A DNA stretch of 64,000 nt from Methylobacterium organophilum. Lineage in GTDB: Bacteria; Pseudomonadota; Alphaproteobacteria; Rhizobiales; Beijerinckiaceae. A program made the translations under genes and the position numbers. The notes under the pieces were generated by a model. The model did no database searches, was not told where the DNA came from, and saw only the letters and a list, made by a program, of their open reading frames with translations. Location: the NCBI RefSeq assembly GCF_022179465.1, contig NZ_BPQV01000001.1, positions 372,001-436,000 of the forward strand, given 5' to 3'. Positions 27,675 through 36,890 of this stretch are shown here, one piece after another. Position 1 is the stretch's first letter; each line of letters starts with the position of its first letter.

Positions 27675-28595
27675 TCAGCCCCGTCGGCGTGACCAGCGCG
27701 CGGCATCCTCGGCCAGGAGCACGAGGCCGGAGGCGACGATGATCGCCGCCCCGGCCAGCGTCCAGACGCTCGGCCGGTCGCCGAACACGAGGAAGCCGAG
27801 GGCCACCGACCAGAGCAGCTGCGTGTAGAGGAAGGGCGCGAGCACGTTGGCCGGCGCCCGGGCATGGGCGAGCACGATCAGCCAATGCCCGGCGGTGCCG
27901 AACAGCCCCACCGCGAACAGCATGGTCCAGGCAAGAACGGAGGTCGGCGCGCTCCAGATCCAGGGCAGGAGCGGGCTCATCAGGGTGAGGCCGGCGAGCC
28001 CCGTATAGAACACCGTCGTCGCGCTCGAGTCGTAAGCCGCGAGCTTGCGGGTCACGATGACGTAGGCGGCGTAGAAGCCGACATTGCCGAAGCAGTACAG
28101 CATGGCCGGCTGGAAGCTGTCGGCACCGGGCCTCACGATCACGAGGACGCCGAGGAAGCCCACCGCGATCGCCGCGAGCCGCATGCGCGAGGACCACTCG
28201 CCCAGGATCGGCCCGGCCAGCAGGGCGACGACCAGGGGCGCGGTGAACTGGATCGTCACCGTCTCGGCGAGCTGGAGATGCTGCAGCGCCAGGAAGTTGC
28301 AGCCCGTGGAGCCGAACAACAGCAACGAGCGCAGGATCTGCAGGGGCAGGCGCCGGGTGCGGGCGACGCCGGGCCGCGTCACCGGGTTGAGGAAGGCCGT
28401 CACCAGGGCGACATTGACCGCGTAGCGCATGAAGGTGGTCAGCAGCGGGTCGGTGCCGGTGCGGGCGAGCGTCTTGCCGGCGGCGTCGAGGCTCGCGAAC
28501 ATGATCGGCGCCAGGCACATCAGCCCGATCCCGATCAGCCGCTGGCGCCGCTCGGCGCGCTGCGGCGCCAACCCGGTCTCCTGATTCTCGCTCAA
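27675..28595 (-). CDS. EamA/DMT-family transporter
   Basis: This is a drug/metabolite-type inner-membrane exporter of 306 residues with about ten hydrophobic helices in two EamA repeats. Examples are IGIGLMCLAPIMFASLDAAGK and LPLQILRSLLLFGSTGCNFLAL in repeat 1, and AMLYCFGNVGFYAAYVIVTRK with LFGTAGHWLIVLAHARAPA in repeat 2. No in-frame ATG precedes the first helix except far upstream at 28751, so I prefer TTG 28593-28595 (LSENQETG) after a GGGGAGACC stretch. The 28751 start would give 358 residues with an Arg/Pro-rich leader. The solute is unknown; amino acids or nucleosides are typical of the family. Confidence 0.82.
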   Translation of the reverse strand: MSENQETGLAPQRAERRQRLIGIGLMCLAPIMFASLDAAGKTLARTGTDPLLTTFMRYAVNVALVTAFLNPVTRPGVARTRRLPLQILRSLLLFGSTGCNFLALQHLQLAETVTIQFTAPLVVALLAGPILGEWSSRMRLAAIAVGFLGVLVIVRPGADSFQPAMLYCFGNVGFYAAYVIVTRKLAAYDSSATTVFYTGLAGLTLMSPLLPWIWSAPTSVLAWTMLFAVGLFGTAGHWLIVLAHARAPANVLAPFLYTQLLWSVALGFLVFGDRPSVWTLAGAAIIVASGLVLLAEDAARWSRRRG

Positions 28596-28814
28596 AACGT
28601 CCGGTCTCCCCGCGCGGCGCCGGGCTCGGGCCGCACCCGGTGCCGGGACGCACGCAAAAGGGGCGGCAGCGCGGCCGGTCTCGGGAAATGCGTGCGCGGC
28701 GACACCGCGGCCCGGCGCGGGACGGCGTCTAAGGCGGGTCCATCGGCCCATGCGAGAGCGGCCGGCAGGACGGCGCCAGAAGGCTTCCCGCCCTGAAACC
28801 AGGGAGATGCCGCC

Positions 28815-29087
28815 ATGATCAGGAAGACCGTCACCGCAGGGCTTGCCGCCCTCACCCTCGTCGCCGCCCTCGGCGCATCCGTGAATTCCGCCCAGGCCGG
28901 CTGGCGCGGCGCCGCCGTCACCGCCGGAATCCTCGGCCTCGCCCTCGGGGCCGCGGCCGCCGCCTCGGCCCGCCCGGCTTATCCCGAGCCGGTCTACGAT
29001 TACGGCTATGGCTGCGGCTATGTCTACGAGCCGGTCTACGACGTCTATGGCGAGCAGGTCGGCTGGCGCCGCGTGCTCACCTGCTGA
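28815..29087 (+). CDS. Small exported protein with Tyr/Pro-rich C-terminus
   Basis: The 90-residue product starts at ATG 28815 behind a GGGAG ribosome-binding site. A signal peptide (MIRKTVTAGLAALTLVAALG, cut near AQAGW) and a second hydrophobic glycine/alanine helix (AVTAGILGLALGAAAAAS) precede a Tyr-rich tail (YDYGYGCGYVYEPVYDVYGEQVGWRRVLTC) with two Cys. Small proteins with such a Tyr-rich ending are common in Methylobacterium and Bradyrhizobium envelopes. The function is unknown. Confidence 0.8.
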   Translation: MIRKTVTAGLAALTLVAALGASVNSAQAGWRGAAVTAGILGLALGAAAAASARPAYPEPVYDYGYGCGYVYEPVYDVYGEQVGWRRVLTC

Positions 29088-29154
29088 GGACGCCGCCTCC
29101 TGCCGCGCGCGATGCCCCCGGCCGGAACCGCGGCCCGTCGCCCGTGCCCATCCC

Positions 29155-31911
29155 TCACGCGGCGCGGAGCTCCGGGCCGTATGCGCTCTCCCGAAGCGCC
29201 GCGATGCTCTCGGCCATCAAGGCTCGAAGGGCGGCGACCGGCGGGCCATCCGGGATCGGCGCCCCGCTCCGGGCCGCCTGCTCGATGGCTTCGAGGGCGT
29301 GGGCGAGGCGGGCGAAGCCGATGTTGCAGCTCATCGATTTGAGGGCGTGGGCGGCCCGCGCCGCCTCCTCCGGGCAACCCGCTTCCAGGGCGGCCGAGAG
29401 GTTCTCCAAAGCCTCGGCCGCCTGGTCGCGATAGATCGCGAGCAGGCGCTGGATCAGCGGGGCCTCGCCGGGCGCCGTCATCGCCGAGAGACCATGCAGG
29501 GTGGCGAGATCGAGGAGGGGCGCCGCTTCAGGCGCGCCCGCCTGAGCCGCCACCGGGTCTTCGCGCCGGAGGGTCTCGGCCTGCCGGAGGATCCCGGCGA
29601 GCCGGGCCAGGGTGAAGGGCTTGGTGAGCACCCCGTCCATCCCCGCCGCCCGCCAGGCCTCGGCGGCCTCGCCGATGACATGCGCGGTCAGGGCGAAGAT
29701 CGGGACCGGCGGGCGGCCCTCGGCGGCTTCGCTGGCACGGATGCGCCGGCTCGCCTCGAAGCCGTCGCAGTTCGGCATGTCCCCGTCTATCAGGATCGCG
29801 TCGAAACCTTCCCGGCGCGCCCGCTCCACCGCTTCGAGGCCATCGACAACCAGGGTGACGTCGCGGACCGCGAGTCGGCGCAGGGCTTCGAGAGCCACCT
29901 CCCGGTTGACCAGACCGTCATCCGCCACCAGCACGCGCAATCCGGCGAAGGAGGGCAGCGCCTCCGCTTCGGCGCCCGGACGGGCGGCCTCGTCGAGGGA
30001 GGCTCCGGCGGACAGGGCCGCCAGCACCGGGCGCCACTCGCTCTGGGCCAGGGGCCAGCGGATCACCGCATCCGCCCAGCCGCGGTGCAAGGCCTCGGCG
30101 CCGACGGCATCGCCCATCGGGCAGAGGGCGATGACGCGCTCCGCCCCTTCGGGCCGTGCCGAGAGGCGGGCGAGATAGGCCGCCGAGACGATCCACGGAC
30201 CGGGTCCCGCCATGGCGTTGGGCCGAATCGTGAAATCCGCCGCCTCCAGGCCGACGCGGAGCGCCGCCTCCGTCGCCGCACCGAGCCCGGCAAGGCGGAT
30301 GGCGGGGGTCACTCCCGCGGCGCGCGGGAGAGGGGCCTCCTCCGGCTCCGCGCCCCGCATCGGGATCTCGGCCCAGAAGGTCGAACCCTGCCCCTCCCGA
30401 CTCTCGACCCCGACCGCCCCACCCATGGCCGCGACGAGCTGCCGAGCGATGGAGAGGCCGAGGCCGGTGCCGCCGAAGCGGCGGGTGGTGGCGCTGTCGG
30501 CCTGGGAGAAGGCTTCGAAGATGGCTCCGAGCTTGTCGGCGGGAATGCCGATACCGGTATCGCTGACGGCGAAGCGGATCCGGCCGGTTTCGGAACGGCA
30601 GGAGACCCGCAGGACGACCTGTCCGCTCTCGGTGAACTTGAGCGCGTTGCTCACGAAATTGCCGATCACCTGGTTGAGCCGGGCCGGGTCGCCGAGGATC
30701 CGGCGGGGCAGGCCGGGCTCGATCACCGCGGCGAGGTCGAGCGCTTTGCTGTGGGCACGCTCGCCGAACAGGGTGACCACGGTGTCCGCCACGTCGCGCG
30801 GATCGAACGACACCTCCTCCAGGCTCACCTTGCCGGCCTCGACCTTCGCGAAGTCGAGGATGTCGTTGAGGATCGCGAGCAGGCTGTGGCCCGACTGGGC
30901 GATGACCTCCGCGTAGCGCTTCTGGCGGCTCGGCAGCTCGGAGGTGACGAGCAGCTCCGCCATCACCAGCAGGCCGTTCATCGGCGTGCGGATCTCGTGG
31001 CTCATCGTCGCCAGGAAAGTCGACTTGGCGCGGTTGGCGGCTTCCGCGTGATCCTTGGCGACGCTGAGCTCCGCGGTGCGCGCGGCGACCTGCGCCTCCA
31101 GGGTCCGACGATGCTCCGCGAGCATCCGGTCGCGCTGATTCACGGCGGCGAGAAGGTCGTTGAAGGTCTCGGCGAGAAGGCCGACCTCGTCCTGCGTGGT
31201 GACCTCGGCACGGATCGCGTAGTCGCCAGTGCGGTGCACCGTCTCCATGGTGGCGGTGAGCGCGCGCAACGGTCCGGTCAGGCTCGCCTGAAGCCGATAG
31301 GCGATCATGAGGCCGATCGTGAGCGCGAGCAGGGCGGCACAGCCCGACGTGATCGCCGCGGAGCGGATTCGTTCGGCGAGATCGGCGGTGTTCGCCATCA
31401 GCACCACCGATCCCACGGCGATCCCGCCGGCCGTTACCGGCACGCGGACACGGACGGTGCGGGTCGAGAGCAGGCGCAGGGGGCCGATTTCCGTCTCCGC
31501 ATCGAGGTCGAGATCACCGTCGAGCCGTGCGCCGAGCCCCTGATCGGCAAGGACGGAGCCGTCGGCGAGGAGGATCGCCGCGTATTCGATGCCACGCTGG
31601 CCGCCGATCGCCCGCAGCATTGCGGTCGCGGACGCGGCATCGGCCGTCTGGGCGGCAGCCGCGCCGGCGCTCGCATAGATCCGGGCGATGTTGACGAGCT
31701 CGTTGCGCTTGTCGGAGGCGTAGCGGTCCACGTCGCGCCACACGGTGAAGCCGAGGGCCGCCGCGAGGGCGATCAGGACCGCCCCGGCGACGACGGAGCC
31801 GATGCGCCAGCTCAACGAGGATGGCCTCCCGAGCGGACGCCGCTTCCGGCTCGCGGCCATGATCCGCCTCATCGCCTCCGCCCTGTGCCCCACCCGGCAG
31901 CCTTCCTTCAT
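29155..31911 (-). CDS. Hybrid sensor histidine kinase (sensor-HAMP-HisKA-HATPase-REC-HPt)
   Basis: This 918-residue membrane kinase runs a complete internal phosphorelay. Two membrane helices (about 38-58 and 186-206) flank a 125-residue periplasmic sensor domain. HAMP covers about 207-260. HisKA has H305 (ATMSHEIRTPMNG), and the ATPase has N, G1 and G2 boxes (GNFVSNALKF, DTGIGIP, GGTGLGLSIAR). A degenerate receiver-like segment occupies about 535-645. The true receiver spans about 657-775 with D709 (DAILIDGDMP). An HPt domain ends the protein with H855 (AARAAHALKSMSCNIG). It lies 170 bp downstream of the HD-GYP gene on the same strand, a plausible phosphate acceptor. The signal sensed is unknown. 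Confidence 0.93.
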   Translation of the reverse strand: MKEGCRVGHRAEAMRRIMAASRKRRPLGRPSSLSWRIGSVVAGAVLIALAAALGFTVWRDVDRYASDKRNELVNIARIYASAGAAAAQTADAASATAMLRAIGGQRGIEYAAILLADGSVLADQGLGARLDGDLDLDAETEIGPLRLLSTRTVRVRVPVTAGGIAVGSVVLMANTADLAERIRSAAITSGCAALLALTIGLMIAYRLQASLTGPLRALTATMETVHRTGDYAIRAEVTTQDEVGLLAETFNDLLAAVNQRDRMLAEHRRTLEAQVAARTAELSVAKDHAEAANRAKSTFLATMSHEIRTPMNGLLVMAELLVTSELPSRQKRYAEVIAQSGHSLLAILNDILDFAKVEAGKVSLEEVSFDPRDVADTVVTLFGERAHSKALDLAAVIEPGLPRRILGDPARLNQVIGNFVSNALKFTESGQVVLRVSCRSETGRIRFAVSDTGIGIPADKLGAIFEAFSQADSATTRRFGGTGLGLSIARQLVAAMGGAVGVESREGQGSTFWAEIPMRGAEPEEAPLPRAAGVTPAIRLAGLGAATEAALRVGLEAADFTIRPNAMAGPGPWIVSAAYLARLSARPEGAERVIALCPMGDAVGAEALHRGWADAVIRWPLAQSEWRPVLAALSAGASLDEAARPGAEAEALPSFAGLRVLVADDGLVNREVALEALRRLAVRDVTLVVDGLEAVERARREGFDAILIDGDMPNCDGFEASRRIRASEAAEGRPPVPIFALTAHVIGEAAEAWRAAGMDGVLTKPFTLARLAGILRQAETLRREDPVAAQAGAPEAAPLLDLATLHGLSAMTAPGEAPLIQRLLAIYRDQAAEALENLSAALEAGCPEEAARAAHALKSMSCNIGFARLAHALEAIEQAARSGAPIPDGPPVAALRALMAESIAALRESAYGPELRAA

Positions 31912-32081
31912 GGCCGCCCCGTCGCCAGGATGCCCCGAGGGGGTGAAGATTCCCTTGAATGCTTTTCGTGCGAGGCACTTGCCCCTAGGCGTCCACAGGG
32001 GCGCATGGCTTTCATGAGCCGGCTATGAAACGGCGTGACTCCCGACGCGCCCCTGTGTTTCCCGCGTTCCCTCCGCTCCGC

Positions 32082-33116
32082 CTAAAAAGCATCTTTCGCG
32101 AAGCAGGCGATGTCCTGCCACCGGGTCAGGAAGGCGTCCACGCAGGCCGGGTCGAAATGACGGCCGGCATTGGCGACGAGATGAGCCCGCGCCGCATCGA
32201 GGCTCCAGGCCGCCTTGTAGGGGCGGGCCGAGGTGAGCGCGTCGAACACGTCGGCGACGGCGACGATACGGCCGCCCAGGGGAATGGCCCCGCCGGACAG
32301 TCCCAGCGGATAGCCCGTCCCGTCCCAGCGTTCGTGATGGCTCCGGGCGATTTCGGCGGCGATCTTCAGAACCTCGGAATTGCTGGAGCCGAGGATGGCG
32401 TAGCCGCGCTCGGTATGGAGCTGCATCTCGGCCCGTTCGGCCTCCGTCAGGGGGCCGTTCTTCAGGAGGATGGCGTCGGGCACGCCGATCTTGCCGACAT
32501 CGTGCATGGTCGAGGCGAGCGACAGCATCCGGCACGCCTCGGGATTGAGGCCCAGGGCCTCCGCGATGAAGGTGACGTAGGTGGCGACCCGCTCGATATG
32601 GTCGCCGGTATCGCTGTCCCGGCATTCCGCCGCACGCATCAGCGCGGCCACGATCTCGCGCTCCCGCGCCTCGATGGTCTCCACGGCCGCGGCGACCTCC
32701 CGGGAGAGCCAGGCGGAGCGGTCCTGCTCGGCCCGCAGGAGCTTGCGCAGCTTCAGGAGGTTGTGCACCCGCGTGCGGACCTCGACCGGATCGCAAGGCT
32801 TGTTGAGGAACTCCGTCGCCCCCGCTTCCAACGCCTCGTGGCGCAGGCAGCGGGCCGTCATCGAGGTCACCATGACGATCGGGACGGCCTCATAGCCCGG
32901 GGAGGCCCGCACGGCCTTGATCAGCTCGACCCCGTTCATGCCGGGCATCTCGTAATCGACCACGATCACGCCGACCCGCTCGCTTTGCCCGTGCAGCGCG
33001 GCGAGCGCCTTGAGCGGATCGGTGAAGGCCCGGGCTTCGCCCTCCGAGACGCCCTTCAGCGCCTCGGACATGATCAGGTTGTTCATGCGGTCGTCGTCGA
33101 CCAGGATGATCATCAT
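32082..33116 (-). CDS. Response regulator with HD-GYP c-di-GMP phosphodiesterase domain
   Basis: This RpfG-type protein of 344 residues hydrolyses c-di-GMP when its receiver is activated. REC (1-120) has D54 (VGVIVVDYEMPGMNG) and a Lys in FLNKPCDP. A coiled linker follows (AWLSREVAAAVETIEARE). HD-GYP (about 155-340) has the metal/catalytic HD pair H205-D206 (STMHDVGKIGVPD) and the GYP motif (SHHERWDGTGYP). It starts 15 bp after the TadG-like gene stop, so the two are one transcript, and the hybrid kinase lies next. It is likely the output of that kinase and the regulator of the adjacent envelope protein. Two adjacent ATGs are possible starts. Confidence 0.94.
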   Translation of the reverse strand: MMIILVDDDRMNNLIMSEALKGVSEGEARAFTDPLKALAALHGQSERVGVIVVDYEMPGMNGVELIKAVRASPGYEAVPIVMVTSMTARCLRHEALEAGATEFLNKPCDPVEVRTRVHNLLKLRKLLRAEQDRSAWLSREVAAAVETIEAREREIVAALMRAAECRDSDTGDHIERVATYVTFIAEALGLNPEACRMLSLASTMHDVGKIGVPDAILLKNGPLTEAERAEMQLHTERGYAILGSSNSEVLKIAAEIARSHHERWDGTGYPLGLSGGAIPLGGRIVAVADVFDALTSARPYKAAWSLDAARAHLVANAGRHFDPACVDAFLTRWQDIACFAKDAF

Positions 33117-33131
33117 CGCAGACGCTCCGGC

Positions 33132-34478
33132 TCAGCGGGTCATCAAGACACGCCCGCTGATCGGGCCGACGCCCTCGGGCACGGGCACGTTCGATCGGTC
33201 GTAATCGGCGTTGAGGTACAGGTTCGGCCCGTCGTAGAGATTGATCTGATCCGCCACGATCACGGTGTAGGCGGACTGGTCCGCCACGGGCCGGCTCGCA
33301 TCGATCACGAGGCGGCCGCGGGGCAGGTAGATGGTGCCGAGCAGGGTCCGGGCATTGTCGCTGATGATGCGGTAGAGGCGAAGGGGCTTCTGGATGCCGC
33401 CGGGCGGCGGCGGCGGGGGCGGCGTGACGAGCGGATTCGTCGGCGGCGGGACGGGATCGGCGACCTGTCGCTCCTCGAACAGCAGCAATCCCGCCATCGG
33501 ACCGTTCGTCGGTGCGGCCAGACTGATGGCGGTGTGCCGGTCGAAGAGGAGGCCGCCCCGGTTGCCGGTGAAGTAGAAGCCGACGCCCGTCCCGGACAGG
33601 GTGGCGTGTGCGTCGACGATGAGCGGGCCGTCCTTCATCACGTAGACGCCCGGCTTGAGCGTGACGACGGCCTTGTCCGTGATCCACAGGCCGCCGCAAT
33701 AGGTGCCCGGCTCCAGTTCGCGGCTCTTCCGGACGATGTTGGGCCTCCCGTCACCGCTGCCGGGCGGATCCGGGAAGCGGACGCAGTCGCCGACCGGCGG
33801 GGGTGCCCGGTTCGCGAGGGGATCCGGAATGACGGGGCAATCCGTCACCGGGGTGGGATTGAAGTTGGCTCTCTCGCCGCTGTAGCCGCCCGCCGAACAG
33901 ATCACCTGGGCGTAAGCCGTGGCGCGGCTCTTCCCGAGCAAGCCCTTCGCATGCGTCGAGTTCGAGTAGAGCGAGCAATCCTTGGCCGTGACCAGGGAGT
34001 CGTGTTCCAGGGAGATCGCGCCCATGAGCATCTGGTCGAGGGCGAGCATGCAGAGCCGCATCCGGCCGACCACGGACGCCGTCGCCTGAACCGACACCTC
34101 CATCGTGGAGCGCCCGAGGAACGGCCCGAACAGGAGCTGCACCGTTTCCGAGACGCTGACCGCGAGCTGCCGCCGGTCGGCGCTCACCGAAGGCTTGATC
34201 GTGAGCGCATGCTTTGCAGGCGTCCCGGCGTTGTCGCGCACCATCTGCTCGGTGAGGACGAGGACGAGCTGGGGATCGGGCGTCGCCATCTTCAAGGTGT
34301 TCGCGCCGCTCAGCACGGCGGTGTCGGCGGCGACCTGAAGCGCGTTCCGGCGCAGAAGGACATGCGCGTAGTCGATCGCGGCGCCTCCGATCGCCAGGAG
34401 CGCCGGCAACGCCACCGCGAAGGAGATCGCCACGTTTCCGGAGCATGGCTTCAGCCGGGCAAAGGCATTCGCTCGCAT
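33132..34478 (-). CDS. TadG-like pilus/envelope protein
   Basis: The 448-residue product has a TadE/TadG-like N-terminus (CSGNVAISFAVALPALLAIGG, one membrane helix) with the conserved 'GNVA' and AIDYA motifs and two further Arg-flanked segments. A long external region follows with several Cys (CMLALDQ, AKDCSLYSN, VICSAGGYSG, TDCPVIPDP, YCGGLWITD) and a proline run (PPPTNPLVTPPPPPPPGG). Repeated TLSGTGVGFYFTG, TIYLPRGRLVID and QINLYDG motifs look like a beta-helix or adhesin-type fold. ATG 34476-34478 fits TadG; an ATG at 34524-34526 would add 16 residues. No tadABC or flp genes are nearby. It starts a putative operon with the HD-GYP gene. Confidence 0.75.
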   Translation of the reverse strand: MRANAFARLKPCSGNVAISFAVALPALLAIGGAAIDYAHVLLRRNALQVAADTAVLSGANTLKMATPDPQLVLVLTEQMVRDNAGTPAKHALTIKPSVSADRRQLAVSVSETVQLLFGPFLGRSTMEVSVQATASVVGRMRLCMLALDQMLMGAISLEHDSLVTAKDCSLYSNSTHAKGLLGKSRATAYAQVICSAGGYSGERANFNPTPVTDCPVIPDPLANRAPPPVGDCVRFPDPPGSGDGRPNIVRKSRELEPGTYCGGLWITDKAVVTLKPGVYVMKDGPLIVDAHATLSGTGVGFYFTGNRGGLLFDRHTAISLAAPTNGPMAGLLLFEERQVADPVPPPTNPLVTPPPPPPPGGIQKPLRLYRIISDNARTLLGTIYLPRGRLVIDASRPVADQSAYTVIVADQINLYDGPNLYLNADYDRSNVPVPEGVGPISGRVLMTR

Positions 34479-34524
34479 TGAAGCCGTCCGCTTCCAGAGC
34501 AGGCATAACAACTTCAAATTGAGC

Positions 34525-34537
34525 ATAGAATTTCTAT
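34525..34537. promoter_or_regulatory. Perfect 13-bp palindrome between TadG-like gene and ABC importer
   Basis: ATAGAATTTCTAT is a perfect palindrome around a central T. It lies in an AT-rich island (about 34500-34560) in the divergent promoter region. The half-site TAGAA resembles half of the Irr ICE box but with 1-bp instead of 3-bp spacing. It may control the importer, the TadG operon or both. Confidence 0.5.
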
Positions 34538-34712
34538 ATTCTACACAGGTTGCACAACTATAGTGCCGGAAATAACTGTCGCGAATCTTAAACCGACTCG
34601 AAAAACCGACTGTGCACTCGAAGACAATTCGCAATGCGCTCTTCGGAGGCGCCGAACACGGCGTTGGCCGCCGAGGCTGGGCGGAACGTCCCGCCGGTGG
34701 CATGCTGGATCC

Positions 34713-35843
34713 ATGTACGCTCGGCCCCCGTGCGCTCGCCGCCTTCCCTGGACCCTCCCGCTCCCCGCCGCCGGGAACGGGGAGGGCCTTCCGTCGGAAC
34801 GCCGCCGCGGAAGATCCGTCCTCCGGGCGCTGATCGCGCTTCCGATGCTGGCGCTCGCCTTCGCGGCACAGGCACGTCCCTTCCTCGACGCGGCCGGCCG
34901 CACGGTCGAGGTTCCGGAGACGGTCGGACGCGTGCTCGCCGCCGGTCCGCCGGCCGGCGTGCTCCTCTACACCCTGGCCCCCGGCAAGATGGCCGGGTGG
35001 GTCAGCGCCCCGAGTGCCGAGGCCATGCCCTTCCTGGCGGCCGGGACCCGCGCGCTTCCCGCCTTCGGGCGCCTGACCGGGCGCGGCGGCTCGGCCAATG
35101 TCGAGTCGGTGCTGGCGGCCAGGCCCGACCTGATCGTCGATGTCGGCAGCACGGGGCCGACCTATGCCTCCCTGGCCGACCGGGTGCAGGCGCAGACCGG
35201 CATCCCCTACATCCTGCTCGACGGCGCCTTCGCGAAAACGCCGGAGGTCTATCGCCGGCTCGGAGCCCTGCTGGGTGAGGACGGGCGCGGCGCAGAGCTG
35301 GCCGAAGCGGCCCAGGCGCTCATGGGCGAAGTCGCGGGCAAGGTGGGTCATCTGCCCGCCGAGTCTCGGCCCAGGGTCTACTACGCCCGGGGTCCGAAGG
35401 GGCTCGAGACCGGGCTCGCCGGCTCGATCAACGTCGAGATCCTCGGGCTGGCCGGTGCCCGCAACGTCGCGGACGCCGCGGGGCCCGGTGGGCTCGCCAC
35501 GGTCTCTCCGGAGCAGGTGCTCGCCTGGAACCCGGACGTGATCCTGACCGTCGACGATGCCGTCGCCAGGATGTTTCGCGAGGATCCGCTCTGGAGCGGC
35601 CTGGAAGCGGTGAAGGCGGGCCGGATCTACCGCGCGCCCGCGCTCCCCTTCGGCTGGTTCGACGCGCCGCCGGGCGTGAACCGCCTGATCGGCCTGCGCT
35701 GGCTCGCCGGGCAACTCCATCCCGACCTGTTCCCGCAGCCTGTCGGCGAGGCGGTGCGCGACTTCTACCGCCGCTTCTACCATGTCGAGCTCGATCCGGC
35801 GGGGGTGGAGGCGCTGCTGGCCGGCGCCGACGGACACCCGTGA
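34713..35843 (+). CDS. Metal-chelate ABC transporter, periplasmic substrate-binding protein
   Basis: This is a BtuF/FecB-type periplasmic-binding protein of 376 residues. The signal segment (SVLRALIALPMLALAFAAQA) lies some 35 residues in from ATG 34713, so the true start could be later or the leader unusually long. The two lobes show PFLDAAGRTVEVPETVGRV, ANVESVLAARPDLIVDV, YYARGPKGLETGLAGSINVEILGLAGARNV and VSPEQVLAWNPDVILTVD. It is followed by permease and ATPase genes in overlapping order, forming a three-gene importer. The ligand (ferric siderophore, heme, B12 or an oxyanion) is not determinable. The facing Mop protein gene hints at molybdate, since the family includes such examples (MolA), but iron is the default. 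Confidence 0.87.
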   Translation: MYARPPCARRLPWTLPLPAAGNGEGLPSERRRGRSVLRALIALPMLALAFAAQARPFLDAAGRTVEVPETVGRVLAAGPPAGVLLYTLAPGKMAGWVSAPSAEAMPFLAAGTRALPAFGRLTGRGGSANVESVLAARPDLIVDVGSTGPTYASLADRVQAQTGIPYILLDGAFAKTPEVYRRLGALLGEDGRGAELAEAAQALMGEVAGKVGHLPAESRPRVYYARGPKGLETGLAGSINVEILGLAGARNVADAAGPGGLATVSPEQVLAWNPDVILTVDDAVARMFREDPLWSGLEAVKAGRIYRAPALPFGWFDAPPGVNRLIGLRWLAGQLHPDLFPQPVGEAVRDFYRRFYHVELDPAGVEALLAGADGHP

Positions 35844-36880
35844 TGCGCGCCGCCGCCGTGACCCTGCGCCGGGCGGCCGGCATTCCCGCCGCGCTCCTGG
35901 CCCTCGCCGCGCTTCTCCTGCTGGCACTCGTCTCCCTCTCCATCGGCCGTTACGGGGTCGCGCTGCCGGACGTGGTGGCGGTGCTCGCCGGCGGACTGAC
36001 CGGGCAGGACGCCACCGTCGACCCGACCGCCCGCACCGTGGTGCTGCAGGTGCGTCTGCCGCGGGTCGTGGGCGCCGTCGTCGTCGGGGCCGCGCTCTCG
36101 GCGGCAGGCGCCACCTATCAGGGCCTGTTCCGCAATCCCCTCGTCTCGCCGGACATCCTGGGCGTCTCGGCCGGGGCGAGCCTGGGAGCGGTGCTCGGCA
36201 TCTTCCTCGGTCTGCCGGTCGTGGCGATCCAGGCCCTCGCCTTCGCCGGAGGCCTGATGGCGGTCGGGGCGGTCTACGCGGTCGGGGCCGCGGTGCGCCG
36301 GCACGATCCGGTCCTGACGCTGGTTCTGGCGGGCGTCGCGGTGGGCGCCTTGCTCGGGGCCGGCATCTCTCTCCTGAAGGTGCTCGCCGATCCCTACAAC
36401 CAGCTGCCCGCCATCACCTACTGGCTGCTCGGCAGTCTCGCCTCGGTGACGCTGTCCGATCTCGGCGCCATCCTGCCGGCGATCGCTCTCGGCCTCGCGC
36501 CCCTCGTCCTGCTGCGCTGGCGGGTCAACCTGATGAGCCTGGGCGACGAGGAGGCCCGGGCCCTCGGCGTCGAGACGCGCTGGCTGCGTCCCCTGCTCGT
36601 GGTCGGGGCGACTCTGGTGACCGCGGCGGCAGTCTCGGTGACGGGGGTGATCGGCTGGATCGGGCTGATCGTGCCCCATCTCGCCCGCCTGCTGGTCGGG
36701 CCGGATTTCCGCCGGCTGCTGCCGGCCTCCCTGCTGCTCGGAGCGGGCTATCTCACCGCGGTCGATCTCGTCGCCCGCAATGCGGCGCGGATCGAGGTGC
36801 CGCTCGGCATCCTCACCGCCCTGATCGGTGCCCCCTTCTTCCTCTGGCTCCTCGCCTCGGGCCGGAGGGGCTGGTCGTGA
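35843..36880 (+). CDS. FecCD-family ABC transporter permease
   Basis: This inner-membrane permease has 345 residues and about ten helices, of the BtuC/FecCD type. Motifs include RLPRVVGAVVVGAALSAAGATYQGLFRNPLVSPDILGV, the family signature of the RLPR/GA..QG..RNPL/P.LLG pattern, YWLLGSLASVTLSDL, and VTGVIGWIGLIVPHLARLLVG, the EAA-like coupling loop. The upstream gene stop TGA overlaps the start; ATG 35843 (TGATG junction) or GTG 35840 are both possible. The ATPase gene follows 10 bp after the stop. It is the transmembrane partner of the flanking importer genes. Confidence 0.93.
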   Translation: MRAAAVTLRRAAGIPAALLALAALLLLALVSLSIGRYGVALPDVVAVLAGGLTGQDATVDPTARTVVLQVRLPRVVGAVVVGAALSAAGATYQGLFRNPLVSPDILGVSAGASLGAVLGIFLGLPVVAIQALAFAGGLMAVGAVYAVGAAVRRHDPVLTLVLAGVAVGALLGAGISLLKVLADPYNQLPAITYWLLGSLASVTLSDLGAILPAIALGLAPLVLLRWRVNLMSLGDEEARALGVETRWLRPLLVVGATLVTAAAVSVTGVIGWIGLIVPHLARLLVGPDFRRLLPASLLLGAGYLTAVDLVARNAARIEVPLGILTALIGAPFFLWLLASGRRGWS

Positions 36881-36890
36881 GGGCTGCCCC

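Noticed and set aside
34479-34712. Cobalamin riboswitch upstream of the BtuF-like gene
   Set aside because: No B12-box or conserved core elements were seen in the region.
33132-35927. 931-codon minus-strand frame
   Set aside because: The upstream half is antisense to the ABC substrate-binding gene; the TadG-like domain starts near 34478.
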